Assembly (NCBI GenBank): GCA_016718845.1
Contig: JADKCK010000016.1
Span: 1 to 64,000 of the forward strand
Direction: 5' to 3'
Source of the DNA: Sphingobacteriales bacterium
GTDB lineage: Bacteria; Bacteroidota; Bacteroidia; Chitinophagales; UBA2359
Length of the DNA stretch: 64,000 nt
In this document: positions 40,501 through 50,490 of the stretch, piece by piece
Position numbering within the stretch: the first letter of the stretch is position 1
Layout: every line of letters begins with the position of its first letter
Translations under genes and position numbers: made by a program
The notes under the pieces: model-generated
What the model was told of the DNA's origin: nothing
The model's database searches: none
The model's input: only the letters and a program-made list of their open reading frames with translations

Positions 40501-41244
40501 GCATGGTCGGGCGTAGTAGATTGGTCGCGCGAGGCTTACTTGGTATCGCCCGGCGAACATACTTTTACTTGGACCTATGCCAAAGACGATTATTACATTG
40601 ACAACGACGATGCAGCTTGGGTTGATTTTATTAGCCTTCCTGCCGACTCTGCTGCCCCACAATGTGCTGCTTTGTCGGGTACCATATCGGTGCCTAACAC
40701 CATCATCCACCAAAACGAAACTTTTACTGTAACATCAACGGCTTACAACACCGATTTTACGCAATGGTACGCCATTACTACCAACACAGCCCCGTACAGC
40801 ATCTTGCAAATAAACACCACTGGTACTTTTAGTTTGTTAATGGGCGATTATGCTATTTACGCCATAAATGCCGAACCTACTTTTGTGGGCAGTACAGGCA
40901 CTACCATCGAGGCATTACAAAATAATGGAGTTTGTTTGGCAATTAGTCCTGCCGCACCTTTAAATATAGCTGCTGCCGTAGGTATTGATGCCGCTGCGCA
41001 AGCGCTACAATTACAGTTGTCGCCGGTACCTGCCCACGATGTAATAAATGTGCAATTTGCCGCCACCACCACACCCACAACCCTTACTTTGTACGATGTA
41101 ACGGGTAAAGTACTGGAACAACAGCGCTTGCCCCTAGGTAGTAACCAAAGTTTGTTTAGCCTACAACAGCTAAGTGCTGGTACTTATATGATAAGCTACA
41201 ACAATGGCATTGTTACACAATCGGTTAAGTTTGTAAAACAATAA
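37561..41244 (+). CDS. Gingipain-family (C25) cysteine protease with T9SS type A sorting domain
   Basis: 1227 residues, intact. The signal peptide is MLRTLSFLLLLMLAQLSGFA. A C25 propeptide-like region spans about 25-215. The catalytic domain begins near 236 (AKLLVITHNSFSDIIQPLVD), with HVLLVGDAAQVP, catalytic His440 (MSYTGHG) and Cys473 (WSVACVNGAF). A CARDB/Ig-like stalk follows (about 590-880), then a jelly-roll-like domain (about 890-1040, VSFFKRVSSEQDWDYLIFYI). The C-terminal sorting domain has LQLSPVPAHDVINVQF, LYDVTGKVLEQQ and LSAGTYMISYNN, ending VKFVKQ. The sorting domain marks it as secreted cargo, not the sortase PorU, which belongs to the same peptidase family. Probably an extracellular nutrient protease. 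Confidence 0.92.
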   Translation: MLRTLSFLLLLMLAQLSGFATNPTSIKLISSDEKSTVVQLQLTDNYTLHPVETSKGTAYTLSVPNATPILKAGAPDLAKITTSVIIPNQYGTNLEVINSDYTDFANINIAPSKGNLSRNINPANVPFTYSSSYQKNEFFPSKLADTRQPYILRDYRAQTIVLYPFQYNPVTKVLRVYHNITVSLKTNHQKGINELTQTANTKSINPEFASIYQNQFLNYQTQNSNRYNELSDLNAKLLVITHNSFSDIIQPLVDWKIRRGIPTQVVDVATIGDEQAIRTYIADQYHNNQITHVLLVGDAAQVPSLYSNAADGYSDVLYGCIEGIDSYPEVFIGRFSGETTTHIRTQVQRTMDYEINPTASTDWLKRAVCIASNEGPGDDNEMDWEHQRNIRTDLLNYTYNTGYELYDGSQGGEDAAGNPSAAQLVNIINGGVGVMSYTGHGYEGGCATTGLDMSDVYTLQNMGKLPFFWSVACVNGAFVDGTCFAEALLRSENNGQPIGCVATLMSTINQSWNPPMSGQDEMVDILTEQYDDKPMRSFGGISYNGCMQMNDDYGTDGEAMTDSWTCFGDPTLMVRTDVPADLTAQHEPAIILGNNTYTVSSDVEGAFVSLVIDGQIVATGTISGGMATLNFVPLTNVGTMYVTLTAFNHTPYLGQASIVPGTEPFVVANNTTLIDANGNNIAENGETAQLNVVFKNLGPIVANNAVATLSTSDINVTISDNTENLGNVSGSQEISIDNAFAFAISATVPDQHVIHFIVTITDDLGNSWTSYVNYVVSAPALQANSVIVDDSFGGNNNGRLDPGETVAVTIPTLNNGHATSADGVASIATATLGVSFANNNTPFTALAPNAQVQTVFGITASPTLPIGSQANFTFTADAGGYNTTYNFALPIGLIVEDFESGGFAQFDWSNGGNQPWGIDTNIKYEGNESAKSGNIGNSQTSVLQISRTVAAADSVSFFKRVSSEQDWDYLIFYIDGVEMDAWSGVVDWSREAYLVSPGEHTFTWTYAKDDYYIDNDDAAWVDFISLPADSAAPQCAALSGTISVPNTIIHQNETFTVTSTAYNTDFTQWYAITTNTAPYSILQINTTGTFSLLMGDYAIYAINAEPTFVGSTGTTIEALQNNGVCLAISPAAPLNIAAAVGIDAAAQALQLQLSPVPAHDVINVQFAATTTPTTLTLYDVTGKVLEQQRLPLGSNQSLFSLQQLSAGTYMISYNNGIVTQSVKFVKQ

Positions 41245-41267
41245 AATTATTTTTTGGGTAGATAGAT

Positions 41268-41319
41268 AACAAACCTCCGCCGCAACTGCTTGTATAAGTG
41301 GTTGCGGCGGAGGTTTGTT
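41268..41319 (+). terminator. Strong hairpin terminator after the C25 protease gene
   Basis: A 19-bp perfect GC-rich stem (AACAAACCTCCGCCGCAAC and its complement) with a 14-base loop. Confidence 0.8.
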
Positions 41320-41320
41320 T

Positions 41321-41475
41321 AACACTTTGATACAGACCCTGATAAGTTTTGATTGGGCGGTTGCGCTTGCTTTGCTTTGGGGGTGCCAGATGCTGTGCAA
41401 GTAGGGTAAACCAATAATCACCCCCAAAAAAGACCGATTCCGCGTAAAGCGGCATATACACATGTTATTTAAATA
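41321..41475. repeat. MITE-like element, family 2, copy B
   Basis: Starts directly after the C25 terminator with TTTGATACAGACCCTGATAAG and shares its body with 36121-36276. The right end is not clear. The following 41476-41938 spacer is AT-rich. Confidence 0.6.
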
Positions 41476-41634
41476 TTTAATATAAAACAGGTATTTATTG
41501 GTTGTTTATGTTAGTGCCAATATCTGTGATTATGTTTTAAAAATTCAAATACCGTATTTTCCTTCTTTTTTCCTAATATCGGCTAACTATTTTACAAACA
41601 CGCCGATAAAAAAGTGTTGTTGTTTGTTTTTTTG

Positions 41635-41642
41635 TATCTTTG
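41635..41642 (+). promoter_or_regulatory. Candidate -7 element for the hsd operon
   Basis: TATCTTTG, about 297 bp upstream of hsdM. A long leader would follow. No exact TTTG at 19 bp. Confidence 0.35.
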
Positions 41643-41938
41643 TGGCGATAAAATACAACAAAATTTGTTGGTGAAATGAAGAACTAAAAAAAAGGTGTGT
41701 TTGATTGTTTTTTACAACAAAGTGATTTTATTCGCCTTTATAAACAACTCATTATTAGACTGTTAAGTAACCAAAACAAAAATCAAGCATAAAACTTGCA
41801 ACTGCACAAATGGCATAATCGGTTTTGCCCAATGTACAAGCTAAATCTTTGGCAAAGGCACAAGAGTCACCTTGGGGTAAATACACTAACAAAAAAATGC
41901 TGTTTTGCATAAATTAAAATCAAAAAAACAACCAAAAC

Positions 41939-43402
41939 ATGATAACAGGGGATTTAAAATCACAGATAGATAGAGTATGGGAAGCCTTTTGGACAGGCGG
42001 CTTATCAAATCCAATTACCGTCATTGAACAAATGACTTATTTGCTTTTTATACGCAGATTAGACGAATTGCAAACTCAAAAAGAATCAAAAGCCAATTTG
42101 CTAAAAAAGCCAATTGAAGACCCACTATACACCACAGAAGAAAATGAATTGCGCTGGAACCATTTTAAAAATATGGATCCCGAAGTAATGCACCGCATGT
42201 TTACCAAGGACAAGGGTGTATTCGATTTTTTGCGCAATGTAGGCAACCGCAGTGCCGCTTTTAGCAAATTTATGAAAGGGGCAACCTTTATGATACCTAC
42301 TCCAAGGCTTTTGGCACAGGTAGTAGAAATGATTTCGAACATAGACATGAGCGACCGCGATACCAAAGGTGATGTATATGAATATCTGTTGAGCAAAATT
42401 GCTAGCGCAGGACAAAACGGACAGTTTCGCACGCCTCGACATATTATCCGTATGATGGTGGATATGGTTGAACCTACCTTGGAAGATGTAATTTGCGACC
42501 CAAGTTGCGGAACGGCTGGTTTCTTAACTGGTTCGGGCGAATATATTCGTGAGCATTTCGAAACAGCACTGTACACCGATACAGTAAAAAAACATTTTCA
42601 GGAAAAAATGTTTATGGGCATGGAGTTTGACCCTACCATGATACGCATTGGTGGCATGAACCTGATGTTGCACGGCATAGAAAACCCACAATTGCTAGAT
42701 GTAGATGCCCTAAGTGAAGCCAACAGCAACTTTACCGAAAAGGCAACTTTGGTACTGGCAAACCCACCTTTTAAAGGTAGTTTGGACAGAGAAGCCGTTG
42801 ATGGCAAAATATTAAGCGTGGTGGATAGCAAAAAAACAGAATTGCTGTTTTTGGCTTTGATATTAAAAGGATTAAAACTGGGCGGAAGAGCCGCCGTGAT
42901 TGTACCCGATGGCGTGTTGTTTGGTAGCAGCAAGGCTCACCAACAAATACGCAAAGAACTGATTGACCGCCAAAAATTGCAAGCCGTTGTCTCTATGCCA
43001 AGTGGTGTATTTAAACCCTATGCTGGAGTAAGCACTGCCGTATTGCTATTTACCAAAACCAATAGCGGAGGAACAGACAATGTTTGGTTTTATGATATGC
43101 AAGCCGACGGTTTGAGCTTAGACGATAAACGCCAACCCATTGAAGCTAACGACATACCCGATATTGTAAACCGCTACCACAACCTACAAGCCGAAACCCA
43201 ACGCAGCCGAACCCACAAAAGCTTTATGGTGCCTGTAAAAGAAATACAGGACAACAAATACGACCTGAGCATAAACCGCTACAAAGAAGTGGTATATGAA
43301 GAAAAAGCCTACGAAAACCCAGCCGTAATTATCGCACAAATTGAAAACTTAGATAAAGAACGAGCTGACTTATTAAAACAATTAAAAGAAATGTTGAGCT
43401 AA
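41939..43402 (+). CDS. hsdM: Type I restriction-modification system DNA methyltransferase subunit
   Basis: Methylates adenine in the bipartite site recognised by HsdS and forms the core of the HsdM2S methylase and HsdR2M2S nuclease. 487 residues. The N-terminal HsdM helical domain (about 5-125, WEAFWTGGLSNPITVIEQMT) is followed by the methylase core with motif I DPSCGTAGFL at 187-196 and motif IV NPPF at 275-278. The C-terminus is helical (IAQIENLDKERADLLKQLKE). The frame is intact. Its stop overlaps the next ATG by one base (TAATG), placing the transposase gene in the same transcript. Confidence 0.95.
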   Translation: MITGDLKSQIDRVWEAFWTGGLSNPITVIEQMTYLLFIRRLDELQTQKESKANLLKKPIEDPLYTTEENELRWNHFKNMDPEVMHRMFTKDKGVFDFLRNVGNRSAAFSKFMKGATFMIPTPRLLAQVVEMISNIDMSDRDTKGDVYEYLLSKIASAGQNGQFRTPRHIIRMMVDMVEPTLEDVICDPSCGTAGFLTGSGEYIREHFETALYTDTVKKHFQEKMFMGMEFDPTMIRIGGMNLMLHGIENPQLLDVDALSEANSNFTEKATLVLANPPFKGSLDREAVDGKILSVVDSKKTELLFLALILKGLKLGGRAAVIVPDGVLFGSSKAHQQIRKELIDRQKLQAVVSMPSGVFKPYAGVSTAVLLFTKTNSGGTDNVWFYDMQADGLSLDDKRQPIEANDIPDIVNRYHNLQAETQRSRTHKSFMVPVKEIQDNKYDLSINRYKEVVYEEKAYENPAVIIAQIENLDKERADLLKQLKEMLS

Positions 43403-43839
43403 TGCCATTCGTAAAAATATACATACACTTTGTTTGGAGTACCAAAAACAGAGAACCCTTTCTTGCATCAAAGGAAGTAAGGCAACAGGTATGGCAACAT
43501 ATCAGAGAAAATGCCCAAAAAAAAGGTATTTTTGTCGATTTTATCAACGGATACCACGATCATTGCCATTGTTTGGTTTCATTAGGAGTTGACCAAACTA
43601 TCGAAAAAATAATGCAACTGATTAAAGGGGAATCCTCTTTTTGGATTAACAAAAATCAATTAACAGAACAGAAATTTGAATGGCAAGATGAATATTTTGC
43701 TGTCTCTGTTTCCGAATCCATGATTGATAGGGTCAGGAATTATATCCGAAACCAAGAAAAACATCATGCAAAAAAAACATTTCAAGATGAATACGATGAA
43801 TTTATAGCTAAATATGGCTTTGAAAAATTTAAAGATTGA
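43402..43839 (+). CDS. IS200-like Y1 (HUH) transposase, REP-associated type
   Basis: 145 residues, a single-domain Y1 transposase. The HUH pair is H54-C-H56 in YHDHCHCLVS, and the catalytic tyrosine is Y114 in RVRNYIRNQEKHH. The conserved KGESSFWIN and ending FQDEYDEFIAKYGFEKF match the Bacteroidota family often labelled REP-associated tyrosine transposase. HUH enzymes nick single-stranded DNA at hairpins. It begins on the last base of hsdM, and its own 3' flank is an array of hairpin repeats. All active-site residues are present and the frame is intact, so it may be functional. An accessory role in the R-M locus is possible but unproven. Confidence 0.88.
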   Translation: MPFVKIYIHFVWSTKNREPFLASKEVRQQVWQHIRENAQKKGIFVDFINGYHDHCHCLVSLGVDQTIEKIMQLIKGESSFWINKNQLTEQKFEWQDEYFAVSVSESMIDRVRNYIRNQEKHHAKKTFQDEYDEFIAKYGFEKFKD

Positions 43840-43856
43840 TGTTTGTAATCATTTGT

Positions 43857-44067
43857 TTTCCTCCAGCTAAAGCAGGAGGCAATTCAATCATTTGTTTTCC
43901 TCCAGCTAAAGCAGGAGGCAATTGAATATTAAATATAATCATCAATATAGATGGGTTTTAACCCATCTACAAAAAAAACAAACAACAATTGGGCTTTAGC
44001 CAAAATAAATTATATTTTATTTATAATCAACAATGATTCTATTTCCTCCAGCTAAAGCAGGAGGCAA
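43857..44067. repeat. Hairpin repeats of a second and third type flanking the main array
   Basis: CCTCCAGCTAAAGCAGGAGG occurs three times (near 43861, 43899 and 44043), a 5-bp stem with a 10-base loop inside a longer conserved unit ending GGCAATT. TTGGGCTTTAGCCAAAATAA occurs near 43988 and again at the far end of the array near 45299, so this motif brackets it. Confidence 0.7.
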
Positions 44068-45295
44068 TTGAATATTAAATATAATCATCAATAGAGATGG
44101 GTTTCAACCCATCTACAAAAAAAACAACAACAATTGGGCATTTATAACCATTTATTTATAATCAAATCACTATTCAGGCAACAAACAAACCATTAATTAT
44201 CATCAATAGAGATGGGTTTCAACCCATCTACAAAAAAACAAACAACAATATTCATCAATAGAGATGGGTTTCAACCCATCTACAAAAAAAACAAACAACA
44301 ATATTCATCAATAGAGATGGGTTTCAACCCATCTACAAAAAAACAAACAACAATATTCATCAATAGAGATGGGTTTCAACCTCTACAAAAAAACAACAAC
44401 AATATTCATCAATAGAGATGGGTTTCAACCCATCACAAAAAAACAACAACAATATTTATCAATAGAGATGGGTTTCAACCCATCTATAAAAAAACAAACA
44501 ATATTCATCAATAGAGATGGGTTTCAACCCATCTACAAAAAAAACAAACAACAATAATCATCAATAGAGATGGGTTTCAACCCTACAAAAAAACAACAAC
44601 AATATTTATCAATGAGATGGTTTCACCCATCTACAAAAAAACAACAACAATATTCATCAATGAGATGGGTTTCAACCATCTACACACAACAATATTCATC
44701 AATAGAGATGGGTTTCAACCCATCACAAAAACAAACAACAATATTCATCAATAGAGATGGGTTTCAACCCATCTACAAAAACAAACAACAATAATCATCA
44801 ATAGAGATGGGTTTCAACCCATCTACAAAAAAACAAACAACAATGAGATGGGTTCAACCCATCTACAAAAAAACAAACAACAATATTCATCAATGAGATG
44901 GGTTTCAACCCATCTACAAAAAAAAACAACAATATTCATCAATAGAGATGGGTTTTAACCCATCTACAAAAAAACAAACAACAATATTCATCAATAGAGA
45001 TGGGTTTCAACCCATCTACAAAAAAACAAACAACAATATTCATCAATAGAGATGGGTTTCAACCCATCTACAAAAAAAACAAACAACAATAATCATCAAT
45101 AGAGATAGGTTTCAACCCATCTACAAAAAAACAAACAACAATATTCATCAATAGAGATGGGTTTCAACCCATCTACAAAAAAACAAACAACAATATTTAT
45201 CAATAGAGATAGGTTTCAACCCATCTACAAAAAAAACAAACAACAATATTCATCAATAGAGATGGGTTTCAACCCATCTACAAAAAAACAAACAA
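43940..45295. repeat. REP-like array of 24 palindromic hairpin units between transposase and hsdS
   Basis: The core is AGATGGGTTTCAACCCATCT, a 9-bp perfect stem with a 2-nt centre. Two outlying copies (near 43949 and 44094) are followed by 22 copies from about 44200, spaced 46-54 bp. Linkers are A-rich and nearly the same in every unit (ACAAACAACAATATTCATCA type), unlike CRISPR spacers. Several copies lose 1-5 bases (near 44375, 44580, 44620, 44680 and 44850), mostly in the middle of the array. Frames running through it (MGFNPSTKKQ type) are repeat translations, not genes. Confidence 0.9.
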
Positions 45296-45347
45296 CAATT
45301 GGGCTTTAGCCAAAATAAATTATCAAAACAATTAAAAAAAAATTAAC

Positions 45348-46506
45348 ATGAGCTGGGAAATGGTACAACTTTCAACTGTGGCTGAAATAATTGCAGGACA
45401 ATCACCCGAATCAAAATTTTACAATGACAAGGGCGAAGGTATCCCTTTCTTTCAGGGTAAGGCTGATTTTAGAGATGATTATCCAATTGTTAGGTATTGG
45501 TGCACTCAGCCAACAAAAATTGCAAAACCTATGGATATTTTAATGTCTGTTCGGGCTCCTGTGGGTCCTACAAATATTTGCGATATTGAAGCATGTATTG
45601 GTCGAGGTTTAGCTGCGATTAGAACAGGTGAAAAGTTGGACTACAAGTATCTATATTTTTATTTTAAAACAATTGAAGCAAAGTTAGCTTCACAGGGTAA
45701 TGGATCGACTTTTTCAGCAATAACAGCGTCTGTCATAAAAGAAATCCAAATCCCCCTACCCCCCCTCCACATCCAAAAAAAAATAGCCCAAATACTCGAC
45801 ACCGCTGATGCCTTAAAACGCAAAGACCAACAACTCCTCAAAAAATACGACGAACTCGCACAAGCTATCTTTATTGATATGTTCGGCGACCCCGTCAAAA
45901 ATGAAAAGGGGTGGGAGGTGAAGAAAATTGAAAAAATGGTAAAAAAACAAAACAGTCCACAAAAAGGACCAAACAGCACTAAAAAATTTTAGGAATTTTA
46001 TTTAATACGTGAACAATTTCATGCCTTAAACAACGATTTTACTTTTGGTAGATATTATATTGATGAAAAAACATATAATGAACTTATTGCCTTTGATGTT
46101 AAGCCTAAAGACATAATTATTAGTTGTTCAGGTATTTATTTGGGGAAACTTGCCATTGTTCCTGAAGGTGTTAAAGCAGGCATAATTAATCAGGCATTGT
46201 TAAAATTGACTCTCGATGAAAATATTTATAAAAACGAATTTTTTGTAAAAGTTTTCACACAAGAAAATTTTAAAAAAACTTATTTTGCTTCTGAAAGGGG
46301 TGCTGCAATACCTAATTTTTCCAATGAGCAATTAAAGAATTTTAAATTTATTATTCCCCCCAATTAATATTCAAAATGAATATTTAAATATAGTTCATAG
46401 TTTGCAAAATCAGATTTTGCTATTTTCAACAGAGCAAAGAAAATCCGACTCCCTCTTCCAAACCCTCCTCCAAAAAGCCTTTAACAACGAACTTGTAACC
46501 GAATGA
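45348..46506 (+). CDS. hsdS: Type I restriction-modification system specificity subunit, frameshifted
   Basis: HsdS carries two target-recognition domains that read the two halves of the bipartite site. The first (about 1-145) starts MSWEMVQLSTVAEIIAGQSP and ends with the conserved IQIPLPPLHIQKKIAQILDT helix. The central spacer has KRKDQQLLKKYDELAQAIF, then MFGDPVKNEKGW. The second domain is readable after a slip near 45985 (DFTFGRYYIDEKTYNELIAF, then DIIISCS and KLAIVPEGVKAGIINQALLK). A further slip near 46365 precedes the final helix, which ends LLQKAFNNELVTE. Total length is about 386 codons, normal for HsdS. Its stop overlaps the hsdR start (ATGA). Whether the slips are errors or real inactivation decides if the system is active. 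Confidence 0.85.
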
Positions 46507-49500
46507 GCAACTTTAACTTCATACCAAGCCAATGGGCATCATTTACTCAAGCCCCGCAAGAGGCAGAAGTAAATGTGTACAATGCCCCTATGTATACTGC
46601 CATGCTTTGCCGCAAAAACCTCGAAGAGTGGGTGCGCTGGATGTACGAGCACGATGCCGATTTAGTATTGCCCCACAACACCACCCTTTGCTCGTTAATA
46701 CACGAACAAAGGTTTAAAAACATGATTGTACCCATTCAGTTTAACCAACTAAACCTTATACGCAAACTTGGCAATACTGCGGTGCATACGTCTGCCAAAA
46801 TAAAACCGCAAGAGGCTTTATATGCCCTGCAATTGCTACATGGGTTTATTGCTTGGATAGTACAAATGTATAATCCCCAAAAAATAACCATTCCGCAGTT
46901 CGACGAAAAATTAGTAACCCGCCCCAAAGGATACACCCTTAATTTGTCGAAGGGCAACGATAAAAGCAAAAACGAACTTCGACAATTAGAAATAAACTTT
47001 CATGAGCAACAAAGCAAACTACAACAATTAGAGGCAGAGCTTGCCCAAATAAAAGTTATCAAAGAGCAAAATATTGCTTTTGTTCCGCCACCAACAGACC
47101 CCAACGAAGACCTTACCCGCAAAATATACATAGACATTTTGCTGCGCGAAGCGGGCTGGGACCCCTACGGAGCCAATGTACCCGAGTATCCGGTAAAAGG
47201 AATGCCGCAAGCCAACGGCAACAACGGCAATGGCTTTGTAGATTATGTGCTATGGGACAACAACGGCAAACCGCTGGCAATAGTAGAAGCCAAACGCACC
47301 CAAAGAGACCCCCGCGTTGGGCAGCATCAGGCAAAATTATATGCCGATTGTTTAGAAAAAGAATTTGGGCAACGCCCCGTCATCTTTTACTCCAATGGTT
47401 TTAAAACATGGCTTTGGGACGATGTAAACTATCCGCCCCGCGAAGTGTTTGGCTTTTATAGCAAAGACGAACTGCAAATGCTGGTACAAAGGCGCACATC
47501 GCAAAAAATACTGTCAACCCAAACCATCAACAACAACATCACCGACCGCCCTTACCAACACGAGGCTATTAGGTGTGTAACCGATGCCTTAGATAAAAAA
47601 CACCGCGAAACCCTATTGGTTATGGCAACAGGCACAGGCAAAACAAGGGTTTCGGCAGCTATCATAGATTTATTGAGCAAAGCCAACTGGGCAAAACGCG
47701 TACTGTTTTTAGCCGACAGAAACGCCTTAATACATCAGGCAAAACTAAACCTAAACAATTATTTACCCAACCTGCCAGCCATAGATTTAACCAAAGACAA
47801 AGAAAACGAAAGCAGCCGCATTGTTTTTTCTACCTACCAAACCATCATCAACATGATAGATGGCGAAACCGACGAAAACAACCGTTTTTACAGCGTAGGG
47901 CATTTCGATGTAATTATTTTTGACGAAATACACCGCTCGGTATACAATCGTTACAAACATATTTTTAAATACTTCGACGGCATTAGAATTGGCTTAACCG
48001 CCACACCAAAATCCGAAGCCGATAGGGATACCTACGCCTTGTTTGGTATGGAACCCAACAACCCAACCTTTGCCTACGAACTAGAACAAGCCGTAAACGG
48101 CGGCTTTTTAGTGCCACCCAAAGCTATTTCGGTGCCTATTAAGTTTCAACGAGACGGAATAAAATACGCAGAACTAAGCGACACCGAAAAACAAGCCTAC
48201 GAAGTGCAATTTACCGACCCCATTACGGGCGCTTTTCCCGAAGAGATAGATGCCGCCGCCTTAAACAAATGGTTGTTTAATACCGATACCGTAGATAAAG
48301 CAGTGGGCTATTTAATGGAACACGGCATTAAGGTAGAGGGTGGCGATAAATTAGCCAAAACCATTGTCTTTGCTCGCTCGCACCTGCACGCTAAGTTCAT
48401 CGAAGAGCGTTTTAATCACCAATATCCGGCTTATATGGGTAAATTTTTAAAAGTTATCGATTACCACGAAGAGTACCGCTACGACCTGCTCAACAAGTTT
48501 AAAGAAAAACAACAATGCCACAAATTGCCGTATCCGTAGATATGTTAGATACAGGTATTGATGTGCCAGAGGTATGTAATTTGGTTTTCTTTAAACCCAT
48601 CCGAAGCAGTGTAAAATTCTGGCAAATGATTGGCAGAGGAACCCGTTTGTGCAAAAATTTATTTGCTATTGGCGAGGATAAAAAAGAATTTGTGATATTT
48701 GACTTTTGCGAAAATTTCGAGTTTTTTAACGTACACCCCACAGGCATAGATGGCAGTAGCCCCAAATCGTTGAGCCAACGATTATTTGAGTTGCGCTTGC
48801 GCTTGGCTTATGTATTATTAAATCAAACAGATACCGAGCTAAAAACTTATGGTCAATCTATTATAAACAAATTGGTTAAACAAACGCAGGCATTAAACGA
48901 CCGAAGTTTTATTGTTCGTCAGCATTGGGCAGAGGTAGAAAAATACCGCGACGCCAACGCATGGAATGCACTAAGCGATTTAGACATTAAAGAACTACAC
49001 GACCACATTGCGCCTTTGATGATAGAAGCCGACCAAGATGAGCTAGCAAAAAGATTTGATGCTTTGATGTTAGACGTACAGTTAAGTGTACTGAACGGCG
49101 AAACAAAACAAGAAACGCTTATCCAAAAAGTAGTGTCAACGGCAGGCAAGTTGAGCAAAAAAGCCTCCATACCCTTAGTCGCCCAAAAAATGGACACACT
49201 AAAAGAGGTACAACAAAAAATATTTTGGGAGGGTGCAACTATCCCAAATATCGAAAAAATACGCCTTGAACTAAGGGACATAATCAGGTTTCTGGATGCC
49301 GAAAACACGCCCATCTACCTCACCACGTACCAAGACGAATTTTTGGGCAATATCACAGAGCATAATTTGGGATACAATGTCAACAATTTAGATGCCTACA
49401 AACGCAAAGTAGAGCAATACTTAAAAGAGCAGTGTAATAACATTGTTATACATAAATTGCGCAACAATATACCTATCACCAAAGCCGAATTGCAAGCCCT

Positions 49501-49858
49501 AGATAGTATGTTATTTGAGCAAGGAAGTATGGGTACCAAAGAAGAATTTACAAATGCCTATGGCGAGCAACCTTTGGGTAAATTTATCAGAAATATTGTT
49601 GGTTTAGATGCTCAGGCAGCAAAGTTGGCATTTGCCGATATATTGAATAATCAAACCTTAAACGCCCAACAAATCAGGTTTATGGATGCGATTATAAATT
49701 TTTTAACCGTAAAAGGCATCATAGAACCAAGCATGTTATTCGAATCGCCCTTTACAGACATTAACACCAATAGTGTTGTTGGTTTATTTGATGATGTAAT
49801 AGCTAAAAAAATTATTTCTTTGATTGAAATAATCAACCATAATGCCGAAGCAGCCTAA
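46503..49858 (+). CDS. hsdR: Type I restriction endonuclease motor subunit, one frameshift
   Basis: ATP-dependent translocase and nuclease of the type I complex. About 1118 codons. An N-terminal DUF4145-like domain (1-130, AMLCRKNLEEWVRWMYEHD) precedes the nuclease fold (about 205-300, GFVDYVLWDNNGKPLAIVEAKR, with the E-x-K pair at about 262-264). The SF2 helicase shows Walker A MATGTGKTR (about 374-382), DEIH (about 474) and GLTATPKSEADRDTY. The frame slips near 48515, just after LLNKFKEKQQ; the second part has TGIDVPEV and motif VI QMIGRGTRL, then the C-terminal helical region that binds HsdM. Overlaps hsdS by 4 bp. Confidence 0.92.
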
Positions 49859-49921
49859 TAACAAACAGCCAACGCATTTGCAAGCACCAATAAAACCCAC
49901 ACTATAACACACTATAACTAT

Positions 49922-50490
49922 CTCATGTTACGCAGCCCATTTCAATAACTGAGTATTTTGCATTTTCACACCTAGTAGTCTATCCATTTAATACGTCGAG
50001 GCATTTAGCCCGGGGGTGGGGTAGCAAAAATGTAGATAACCGTATTTTTAGCCCCGTTAGGGGGTGATGGTTATTTATCCATAAAAAGATAGCCCAACCA
50101 AGTTCAAAATTTATATCCGACAGTATTATGTTGAATGACTACTAGTTTTGTATGTAGCTTCTTAGTTACCGGCATTATAGGAATTGGCGTTAAGAAATTT
50201 ATTGGGGCATAAATGTAGCGTTAAGAAAGATATACTGTTTGAAGCACGCCACACCGAACCGAGAAATAAAATCGACAAGCAAATCGTTTGGCGTGCAAGT
50301 TTATATCTTTTAGCGGAATGTTGCACATTTTAGCCAATTCCTATACAGCCTTGACTTTTTTGGTTACTTTTTTTGTCAAGAAAAAAAGTAACAAACTTTT
50401 GAAGGGTGGTAAGCAGTAATAAAACAACAATAAAGCAGCAACAAAGCCCCATGCCACTTAATTAGGTAACACCCCTGCGTGTAACATCAG
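49922..50490. mobile_element. MITE-like element, family 1, copy 2
   Basis: Ends CTCATGTTACGCAG (49922-49935) and CTGCGTGTAACATCAG (50475-50490, two bases inserted). The right-hand 320 bp (from about 50169) match copy 1 closely, including all nested inverted repeats. The left-hand part is replaced by about 180 bp not found in copy 1. No target duplication is evident. It lies 60 bp beyond hsdR. Confidence 0.65.

Noticed and set aside
37561..41244. PorU sortase identity for the C25 protein
   Set aside because: It has its own type A sorting domain and an Ig-like stalk, so it is cargo rather than the sortase.
41170..41463. Minus-strand ORF across the C25 terminator and element B
   Set aside because: Runs through a strong terminator stem and repeat sequence; no coding character.
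44212..44794. Short plus-strand ORFs in the hairpin array (MGFNPSTKKQ type)
   Set aside because: Translations of the repeat; the frame breaks wherever a unit loses a base.
43940..45295. CRISPR array
   Set aside because: The segments between palindromes are nearly the same in every unit, units are uneven in length, and no cas gene is near.
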